Positions 1 through 5,065 of a stretch of 5,065 nt of DNA are shown piece after piece. Source of the stretch: Gammaproteobacteria bacterium. GTDB taxonomy: Bacteria; Pseudomonadota; Gammaproteobacteria; Xanthomonadales; Xanthomonadaceae. Position numbers and translations under genes: made by a program. The notes beneath the pieces were generated by a model, which saw nothing but the letters and a program-made list of their open reading frames with translations, had not been told where the DNA came from and did not search any database. How positions within the stretch are numbered: position 1 is the stretch's first letter; each line of letters begins with the position of its first letter. The stretch is taken from NCBI GenBank assembly GCA_024642445.1, contig JAHEBG010000112.1:1-5065 (forward strand), in the 5' to 3' direction.

Positions 1-15
1 AACGAGCCCACCGCC

Positions 16-1107
16 ATGACCTTCCGAACTTCGCTTCTACTTTGCCTGCTTGTTGCTCCTACGGCATTTGCTGCAACCGAATACACCGGCGAATCCGTTG
101 ACGGCGTCGAAGTCATCCGAAGGCTGGACCTGAGCGATCTTGCCCCCGGAAAAATGCACCGTTTTTACCTGCAGGGCGCGGAAAACGCGTTGGGTCAGCA
201 TTGGTTGATACCGGTAGTGGTGGCCAAAGGCAGCCAACCCGGCGTGCGTATCGGTCTGCAAACCGGTGTGCACGGCGATGAATTGAATGGAAGCTTGGCC
301 GTGCACCGATTGTTCGAACGCCTGGACCCGAAAAAGCTGAAGGGCTCGGTAATTGGCATAGTCAGTGCCAACAGCACCGGACTGTTGGCCAGTAGCCGCT
401 ACTACCAGCTGGAACATGACCGAAATGGCATTGATTTCAACCGCGTATGGCCCGGTAAAATCGACGGCAGCACCGCAGAACAGCAGGTTTACCGCATTTT
501 CAACGGCATCTGGAAAGGCAATGCCGACAGCATTATCGATATCCATACGCAAAGTACGGGTACCGCATACCCGCTCTATATGTATGCCGACTACCGCGTG
601 CCCGGCGTAAAGGTTATGGCGGAACTATTTCCTGCAGACATTATTAAAATCGATCCGGGTGAGCCCGGTGCCGCCGAGCAGGCCTTCAACGACGCCGGCA
701 TGCCCTCGGTTACTCTGGAAATCGGTGCGCCTAAATCCTACCAGTCGGATCTGGTGAACCGTAGCGTGCAAGGTTTTGAAAACCTGATGATGCATTTTGG
801 CCTGATACCCGGCGTTCCGGTGATGACCGCCAAGCAACAAGGCACATTCATCGGCACAGAAAGCATCAGCATCCGTGCGCAACGCGGTGGCTATGCCGAA
901 ATACTGGCAGCATTAAATCAGGATGTTCGCTCCGGCCAATTGCTGGCCGTGCAACGCAATGGCTTCGGCGACATTATCGCGCGCTATACGGCACCGTTCG
1001 ATGCAAGGGTATCGTCCATCGCTACAGACCCCCTACGCGAACCCGGCGGCATGCTGGTGCGCCTTATCCGGATGAATACTGAAGTTGCCTGTAAGGACGG
1101 CTGCTGA
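16..1107 (+). CDS. Secreted succinylglutamate desuccinylase/aspartoacylase-family zinc hydrolase
   Basis: A 363-residue protein of the M14-like aspartoacylase (ASPA)/AstE group, zinc enzymes that cleave the amide bond of N-acyl amino acids. An N-terminal signal peptide is clear: MTFR, a hydrophobic stretch at about residues 5-18, then AFA-A, with likely cleavage after residue 19. It should therefore act in the periplasm or outside, unlike cytoplasmic AstE. Probable zinc ligands are His86 and Glu89 in GVHGDE and His177 in DIHTQ. Asp140-Phe-Asn142-Arg143 matches the family DxNR substrate-binding motif, and Glu235 in TLEIG is the expected catalytic base. Residues about 280-352 look like the family's C-terminal beta domain. 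The mature protein has only two cysteines, 359 and 363, at the very end. No strong Shine-Dalgarno is visible; the frame is open to the left edge, so the ATG was chosen because it places the signal peptide correctly. The substrate is unknown, and no arginine-catabolism genes are adjacent, so it should not be named astE. The family call is firm; the substrate is not. Confidence 0.9.
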   Translation: MTFRTSLLLCLLVAPTAFAATEYTGESVDGVEVIRRLDLSDLAPGKMHRFYLQGAENALGQHWLIPVVVAKGSQPGVRIGLQTGVHGDELNGSLAVHRLFERLDPKKLKGSVIGIVSANSTGLLASSRYYQLEHDRNGIDFNRVWPGKIDGSTAEQQVYRIFNGIWKGNADSIIDIHTQSTGTAYPLYMYADYRVPGVKVMAELFPADIIKIDPGEPGAAEQAFNDAGMPSVTLEIGAPKSYQSDLVNRSVQGFENLMMHFGLIPGVPVMTAKQQGTFIGTESISIRAQRGGYAEILAALNQDVRSGQLLAVQRNGFGDIIARYTAPFDARVSSIATDPLREPGGMLVRLIRMNTEVACKDGC

Positions 1108-1118
1108 TTTAACCGTCC
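1095..1118. other. Inverted repeat spanning the convergent stop codons
   Basis: GGACGG at 1095-1100 and its exact complement CCGTCC at 1113-1118 flank a 12-base loop holding the TGA of the hydrolase gene (1105-1107) and, on the other strand, the TAA of uup (1109-1111). Transcripts from either side could fold a short stem here. There is no T-tract on either side, so it is not a canonical intrinsic terminator. It may slow polymerase or stabilise 3' ends, or it may be chance, since a 6-bp stem is modest. Confidence 0.35.
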
Positions 1119-2989
1119 AGTTCTGCCCAACGCGCATATGCGCCGTCCAGCTCCGCTTGTACGCGCTCCAGCTCGCGCGTATGACGCAATATCTGATCGG
1201 AGGGTTGGGTATAGAAATCCGACGACTGCATTTTTGCCGTCAATTCCGTAACCTGCGTTTCCAACTGTTCGATCTTGGCCGGTAACGCTTCCAACTCACG
1301 GGTTTCATTGAAACTGCGTTTTTTTCTGCCCGCATCAGAAGCAGAGGATGTCTGAGCCGGCCGATTCTCGGTACGCTTGACCGTGGCCGACGCATTCTGT
1401 ACTGCGGCGCGGCGGCTTTGGCGCATGGCATCGCTGTAGCCACCCACATATTCTTCAATACGGCCGTCGCCCTCCATCACCAGGCAACTGGTAGCCACGG
1501 CATCGATGAAGTCGCGGTCATGGCTGACCAACAACAATGTGCCTTGATAACTGTCGAGCATTTCTTCGAGCAGCTCCAGAGTTTCCACATCCAGATCATT
1601 GGTCGGTTCGTCCATCACCATCAGATTGGACGGCTGCGCGAACAATTTGGCCAACAGCAGGCGATTACGTTCGCCTCCGGATAAACGGGTAATGGGAGCA
1701 CGTGCACGTTCCGGTGTGAACAGGAAATCCTGCAAGTAGCCCAGCACGTGTTTACGGGCACCGTTGATATCGATGAACTCCATGCCCTCGGATACGTTAT
1801 CCAGCGCATTCCAGTCTTCACGCAGGGTATTGCGGTATTGGTCGAAATAGGCGATTTCTAGCTTGGTGCCCTGCTCTACCGTGCCCGACTGCGGCGCGAT
1901 CTGCTGCAATAGCAGTTTGATCAATGTCGATTTCCCGCTGCCATTCGGCCCGATCAGGGCAATGCGGTCACCACGCTGGACACGCAGACTCAGATCCTTA
2001 ACCAGTAACTTTTCTTCGAACCCAAAACTCAAGTCTTTGACATCGAATACGCGCTTGCCCGAGGTTTCTGCCTGTGCCGCCTGCATTTTTACGTTGCCGG
2101 TGGCTTCACGCCTTTGCATACGTGCTTTGCGCATGGCTTCCAATCGGCGCACACGGCCTTCATCCCGGGTTCGCCGTGCTTTGATGCCCTGGCGTATCCA
2201 GACCTCTTCCTGTGCCAGTAATTTATCGAATCGGGCACTGTTCTGGGCTTCGTCGTTTTGGCGTTCGGCCAACCTGCGTTGGTAGTTGGCCCAGTCGCCC
2301 GGCCATGATGTCACCGCCCCGCGGTCAATTTCTACAATGCGTGTAGCCAGATTCTTCAGGAAGCGTCGATCGTGGGTGATGAACAGCAGGCAGCCCTGCC
2401 ACTGCAGCAAGGTCCGTTCCAGCCAATCAATCGCTTCAATGTCCAAATGGTTGGTCGGCTCATCCAATAACAAAATATCCGGTTGCGCTACCAGCGCGCG
2501 CGCCAGCAAAACCCGTCGCTTCATGCCGCCGGAAAGACGGCCGAAATCCAATTCCGGATCCAACTCCATGCGCTCGAGTGCTTCTGAAACCTGCTGTTCC
2601 AAGTTCCATCCACCTGCCGCTTCAATGCGACCCTGCACTTCGGCCAGCGCATCGGCATCAAATACCTCGGCAATACTCAAGTGATGGTACAGCGCCAAAT
2701 CGTCGCCCAAGGCGCCCAAACCTGTGGCCACCACATCAAATACACTGCCGTGCAAATCACTGGGCACTTCCTGTTCAAGGCGGGAAATTCGCAACCCTTC
2801 TTCACGCATAATGCTGCCGTCATCAGCCTGAAGCTCATTGGCAATAAGTTTCAACAACGTTGATTTTCCCGCACCATTACGGCCGATCAAGGCAATCCGC
2901 TCACCTTTTTCAAAGCTCAGACTGACCTTTTCTAACAGCAGCGGCCCGCCGATACTGAAGTCGAGTTGATTGATACTGAGCAAAGGCAT
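1109..2989 (-). CDS. uup: ABC-F family ATPase Uup
   Basis: A 626-residue soluble protein with two ABC ATPase domains and no membrane segments, close to the roughly 635 residues of E. coli Uup. Domain 1 has Walker A GRNGAGKST (36-44), Q-loop Gln73, signature LSGGM (152-156), Walker B with catalytic Glu177 in DEPTNHLD, and switch His206. A charged, Arg-rich inter-domain linker (about 235-300) corresponds to the ABC-F element that reaches toward the ribosomal tRNA sites. Domain 2 has Walker A GPNGSGKST (347-355), Gln384, LSGGE (437-441), Glu461 in DEPTNDLD and His490. An Ala/Ser/Thr-rich spacer (about 525-555) leads to a C-terminal coiled coil (about 557-626); in Uup this domain binds DNA and aids function. 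Family knowledge: E. coli Uup acts on the ribosome (assembly or stalled translation, overlapping with EttA and BipA), and its loss raises precise transposon excision. The ATG at 2989 has a weak GGA about 6 bases upstream and follows a good promoter. All catalytic residues are intact. The C-terminal coiled coil separates it from EttA and YheS. Confidence 0.95.
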   Translation of the reverse strand: MPLLSINQLDFSIGGPLLLEKVSLSFEKGERIALIGRNGAGKSTLLKLIANELQADDGSIMREEGLRISRLEQEVPSDLHGSVFDVVATGLGALGDDLALYHHLSIAEVFDADALAEVQGRIEAAGGWNLEQQVSEALERMELDPELDFGRLSGGMKRRVLLARALVAQPDILLLDEPTNHLDIEAIDWLERTLLQWQGCLLFITHDRRFLKNLATRIVEIDRGAVTSWPGDWANYQRRLAERQNDEAQNSARFDKLLAQEEVWIRQGIKARRTRDEGRVRRLEAMRKARMQRREATGNVKMQAAQAETSGKRVFDVKDLSFGFEEKLLVKDLSLRVQRGDRIALIGPNGSGKSTLIKLLLQQIAPQSGTVEQGTKLEIAYFDQYRNTLREDWNALDNVSEGMEFIDINGARKHVLGYLQDFLFTPERARAPITRLSGGERNRLLLAKLFAQPSNLMVMDEPTNDLDVETLELLEEMLDSYQGTLLLVSHDRDFIDAVATSCLVMEGDGRIEEYVGGYSDAMRQSRRAAVQNASATVKRTENRPAQTSSASDAGRKKRSFNETRELEALPAKIEQLETQVTELTAKMQSSDFYTQPSDQILRHTRELERVQAELDGAYARWAELDG

Positions 2990-3008
2990 GGCAAATCCAG
3001 CGGAAAAC

Positions 3009-3044
3009 AGCCGCTATTGTAGGTGTTACGCCGGTCGATAGCCA
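3009..3044 (-). promoter_or_regulatory. Predicted sigma70-type promoter of uup
   Basis: Read on the minus strand, a weak -35 TGGCTA (3044-3039, 3 of 6 consensus bases) is followed by a 17-base spacer and a good -10 TACAAT (3021-3016). Transcription would start near 3009, giving a 5' leader of about 20 bases before the uup ATG at 2989. This is the only convincing -10 between the divergent genes on this strand. Confidence 0.55.
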
Positions 3045-3096
3045 GCCGAAACCGCGGTAAATGGCTATCATGCGCGGTATCGGCGATAATAGCGGC
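3010..3096. repeat. Large imperfect inverted repeat forming the divergent promoter region
   Basis: Two 35-base arms, 3010-3044 and 3062-3096, are reverse complements at 25 of 35 positions, around a 17-base centre with its midpoint at 3053. Each arm reads outward as TGGCTATC, then a diverged stretch, then a -10-like hexamer followed by AGCGGC. The outermost nine positions but one and the innermost eight positions are the best conserved. The inner pair is an exact 8-bp inverted repeat (3037-3044 and 3062-3069). The arms coincide with the two divergent promoters, so the symmetry may be functional (shared operator or matched promoters) or a relic of an inverted duplication. Confidence 0.7.
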
Positions 3097-3097
3097 A
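3062..3097 (+). promoter_or_regulatory. Predicted sigma70-type promoter of the radical SAM gene, leaderless
   Basis: A weak -35 TGGCTA (3062-3067), a 17-base spacer and -10 GATAAT (3085-3090, 5 of 6 consensus bases) are followed by AGCGGC and then ATG at 3097. The start site expected 7 bases after the -10 falls on the A of that ATG. This would give an mRNA with no 5' leader, which fits the absence of any Shine-Dalgarno. The element layout is identical to that of the uup promoter on the other strand. Confidence 0.5.
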
Positions 3098-4626
3098 TGT
3101 CTGATATCGTTCTTGCTACCCTGAATGCCCGCTACAGCCACGCTTCGCTGGGTTTGCGCTACTTGCGCGCGAACCTTGGCGCCTTGCATGGCCGCTCCAG
3201 CATCCGCGAATTCGTGATTGGTCAGAAAACCGAAGAGATCGCGGAAGCCCTGCTGTCCGAAAACCCTCGAATCCTAGGTCTGGGCGTGTATATCTGGAAC
3301 TGCGAAGAAAGCCTGAAACTGGTGCTGATGCTAAAAGCCATCCGTCCTGAGCTCATTATTGTTCTGGGCGGACCGGAAGTGAGTTATGAAAGCCAAGAGC
3401 AGCAGATCTGTTCCGCCGCCGACTACACCATCACCGGCTGGGGCGATATCAGCTTTGCCCAGCTGTGCGCACAGATTCTGGCCGACGAAGCACCCGAGGC
3501 GAAAATCATTCCCGGAATACAGGCAAAACTCGACGACATCGCCTCCCCTTACGGGGAATACACCGAAGAAGACATCCGTCAACGCCATCTGTATGTGGAA
3601 GCATCGCGCGGCTGCCCGTTTAAATGCGAGTTCTGCCTGTCGGCGCTGGATAAAACCGCATGGCCGTTCGCCTTGGAGCCGTTCCTTGCAGATCTGGAAA
3701 TGCTCTGGCAGAAAGGCGCCCGCCAGTTCAAATTCGTCGATCGCACCTTCAATCTGAAAATCGACACCTCACTGAAGATCATGGACTTCTTCCTCAACAA
3801 GATTGCCGAAAATCCGGATGATCCCCCATTTGCGCACTTTGAACTGATTCCGGATCACCTTCCGGAAAAATTGAAAGAAGCCATCGTCCGATTTCCAGAA
3901 GGAACCCTTCAGTTCGAAATCGGCATCCAAAGCTTCAATGTCGAGGTGCAGAGCCGCATCTCGCGTCGCCAGAAAAACGAGGTGGCGCGCGACAACATCC
4001 TGTGGTTGGGCGAGCACTCCGGCGCGCACCTGCACGTTGACCTTATTGCAGGCCTGCCCGGCGAAACGGTGGAAAGTTTCGGTGAGGGTTTCAATAAGCT
4101 GGTGGCATTGAAGCCGCACGAAATCCAGTTCGGTATTCTGAAACGGCTGCGCGGCGCACCCATCGCACGGCATACTGCCGATTATGCATTGCGCTTCAAT
4201 CCGGCCCCACCCTACAACATTCTTTCCACCGATTGCATTGATTTCAGCGAGATGCAGCGTCTGTCACGGTTTTCCAGATATTGGGACATGCTGGCCAACT
4301 CCGGCCGTTATACCCGCACCATGGCAGTATTGCTGGCGGATTCACCGTTCAAGCGTTTTTATGCCCTGAGCGAATGGCTGTATGCCCGCACCCGGCAGAC
4401 ACATGCCATTGCCCACGAGCGCATGGTGCACTTGATTCATGACTACCTGATTGAACTCGGTACCGATGAAGCGAGTGCTGGCGCTTGCCTTATCGCCGAC
4501 TACCGCGCCACCGGTGGCCGCAGCCGGCTGCGTTTCGAAGCACCCGATGCCGAACTGCCTCTGCCAAAACCGATGAAGCGCAAAGGCGCGACACCCGATC
4601 GTCAGGTCCGCCATCTGCAAAATTGA
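3097..4626 (+). CDS. B12-binding-domain radical SAM protein (DUF4080 type)
   Basis: A 509-residue cytoplasmic protein. The N-terminal part (about 1-130) looks like a Rossmann-type cobalamin-binding domain, ending in LGGPE (90-94); I see no DxHxxG motif, so any cobalamin would be bound without a protein histidine ligand. The radical SAM core follows, with CPFKCEFC giving cluster cysteines 173, 177 and 180 in the standard CxxxCxxC spacing. Core strand motifs GIQSF (276-280) and HVDLIAGLPGET (313-324) are typical of this superfamily. Residues about 360-490 match my memory of the DUF4080 C-terminal region, and the tail is basic. Reaction and substrate are unknown; B12-radical SAM enzymes often methylate unreactive carbons, but nothing here shows that. 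The frame allows starts at 3061 and 3070, but these lie inside the promoter and lack ribosome sites. The ATG at 3097 gives the natural family-like start MSDIVLATLNARYSH. It is transcribed alone, diverging from uup, and ends in a hairpin terminator. Confidence 0.88.
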   Translation: MSDIVLATLNARYSHASLGLRYLRANLGALHGRSSIREFVIGQKTEEIAEALLSENPRILGLGVYIWNCEESLKLVLMLKAIRPELIIVLGGPEVSYESQEQQICSAADYTITGWGDISFAQLCAQILADEAPEAKIIPGIQAKLDDIASPYGEYTEEDIRQRHLYVEASRGCPFKCEFCLSALDKTAWPFALEPFLADLEMLWQKGARQFKFVDRTFNLKIDTSLKIMDFFLNKIAENPDDPPFAHFELIPDHLPEKLKEAIVRFPEGTLQFEIGIQSFNVEVQSRISRRQKNEVARDNILWLGEHSGAHLHVDLIAGLPGETVESFGEGFNKLVALKPHEIQFGILKRLRGAPIARHTADYALRFNPAPPYNILSTDCIDFSEMQRLSRFSRYWDMLANSGRYTRTMAVLLADSPFKRFYALSEWLYARTRQTHAIAHERMVHLIHDYLIELGTDEASAGACLIADYRATGGRSRLRFEAPDAELPLPKPMKRKGATPDRQVRHLQN

Positions 4627-4651
4627 AAAAGCCGGGCAAGCCCGGCTTTTT
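4626..4651. terminator. Bidirectional Rho-independent terminator
   Basis: AAAAAGCCGGG (4626-4636), loop CAAG (4637-4640) and CCCGGCTTTTT (4641-4651) form an 11-bp perfect stem: six G/C pairs extended by five A/T pairs. The A-tract on one side and the T-tract on the other make a terminator on both strands. It serves the radical SAM gene, whose TGA supplies the first base of the stem, and the convergent ompW-family gene, whose stop lies 10 bases beyond. Confidence 0.92.
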
Positions 4652-4661
4652 CATCGATAAC

Positions 4662-5065
4662 TCAGAAACGCTTGCCCAACATCAGTGAATAGACCATCGG
4701 ATCGACATTGGCGGTACCGATGCGCACACCGTTGAGCGACACATCGGCATCGATGTCCATCCAACGGGCATCAAGCACCATGTCCCAATCGTCTGAAACC
4801 GCAAAACGCAAGCCGGCTTGGGCGGCAAGTCCGAAGCTGTTTCCTACCGAAAGTTTATTTCCGGCGATTGCCCCTTTGGATTTCTCACTGAAGGTCAACG
4901 TGTAATTCAGACCGGCACCAACGAACGGACTGACTTTTCCTTCTGGATTGAAATAATACTGCAGACTAACCGTAGGCGGCAGGTGCTTGAATTCACCTAC
5001 TTTGCCCAAGCCGTCCAAGGATACTTGGTGCGTAAACGGTGTCGATGCCAGAACTTCCAGCGCCA
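4662..5065 (-). CDS. ompW: OmpW-family outer-membrane protein, 3' part (5' end off the window)
   Basis: The last 133 residues of a gene whose start lies beyond the right edge; the frame stays open to 5065. The first readable residues, ALEVLASTPFTH, and the later VGEFKHLPPTVSLQYYF are hallmarks of OmpW, an 8-stranded beta-barrel of about 200-230 residues in the outer membrane. Barrel-like alternation continues through FVGAGLNYT and AQAGLRFAVSDDWDM. The protein ends in GKRF, with the C-terminal Phe recognised by the BAM assembly machinery. OmpW family members form a narrow hydrophobic channel linked to uptake of small hydrophobic compounds and to stress responses; the role here is inferred from the family only. 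A TTG at 5018 is an internal Leu codon, not the start, because the conserved sequence continues upstream of it. It is convergent with the radical SAM gene and shares its terminator. Promoter and signal peptide are outside the window. Confidence 0.92.
   Translation of the reverse strand, partial: ALEVLASTPFTHQVSLDGLGKVGEFKHLPPTVSLQYYFNPEGKVSPFVGAGLNYTLTFSEKSKGAIAGNKLSVGNSFGLAAQAGLRFAVSDDWDMVLDARWMDIDADVSLNGVRIGTANVDPMVYSLMLGKRF

Noticed and set aside
37..552. 171-residue open frame on the minus strand inside the hydrolase gene
   Set aside because: The opposite frame has a signal peptide, catalytic motifs and full family length. The minus-strand translation has no recognisable domain and is a shadow frame.
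1863..2684. Two adjacent plus-strand frames (140 and 132 residues) inside uup
   Set aside because: Their composition (Ser, Arg, Cys and Pro rich) is typical of antisense frames, and uup is intact across this stretch.
2999..3015. Small hairpin AGCGG/CCGCT with a 7-base loop upstream of uup
   Set aside because: Its distal arm lies upstream of the predicted transcription start at 3009, so the RNA would not contain both arms. The five-base stem could be chance.
3061..3096. Twelve-residue N-terminal extension of the radical SAM protein
   Set aside because: It contains the predicted -35 and -10 elements, lacks a ribosome-binding site, and the sequence after the ATG at 3097 reads as a natural family start.
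3769..4173. 134-residue minus-strand frame within the radical SAM gene
   Set aside because: It lies opposite the conserved radical SAM core, with no ribosome site or recognisable domain.
4662..5018. Complete 118-residue gene starting at TTG 5018
   Set aside because: The frame continues without a stop to the window edge and encodes further OmpW-like residues, so this is a truncated view of a longer gene.
1..5065. A novel defence, mobile or biosynthetic system
   Set aside because: No transposase, integrase, nuclease, repeat array or clustered co-directional accessory genes are present. All four genes belong to known chromosomal families.

Overview
The window looks like ordinary chromosomal DNA from a gammaproteobacterium. 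The evidence is a Uup-type ABC-F protein with its C-terminal coiled coil, an OmpW-type outer-membrane barrel, a secreted aspartoacylase-like hydrolase, moderately GC-rich coding sequence, and E. coli-like sigma70 -10 hexamers. One promoter seems to place transcription start directly on an ATG, and leaderless starts of this kind are frequent in Xanthomonadales (Lysobacterales). That is only a tentative hint to lineage. I see no mobile element, CRISPR array, tRNA or rRNA.

Layout: (1) 16-1107 (+), an exported M14-like metallohydrolase of the succinylglutamate desuccinylase/aspartoacylase family. (2) 1109-2989 (-), uup, convergent with gene 1; one base separates the two stop codons. (3) 2990-3096, a divergent promoter region that is itself a large imperfect inverted repeat. 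(4) 3097-4626 (+), a B12-binding-domain radical SAM protein of the DUF4080 type, probably translated from a leaderless mRNA. (5) 4626-4651, a strong hairpin with A- and T-tracts on its two sides, suited to terminating transcription from both directions. (6) 4662-5065 (-), the 3' part of an ompW-family gene that runs off the right edge.

The genes do not form one pathway. They comprise a periplasmic hydrolase, a ribosome-associated ATPase, a cytoplasmic radical enzyme of unknown substrate and an outer-membrane porin, in alternating orientation. The only regulatory coupling I can see is between uup and the radical SAM gene. Their promoters are mirror images about position 3053, with 25 of 35 positions identical and the same element spacing, and they are close enough that two polymerases could hardly bind at once.

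I found no clear new multi-gene system. The points most worth a second look are the mirrored divergent promoter, the apparent leaderless start, the uncharacterised radical SAM enzyme and the hairpin spanning two convergent stop codons.
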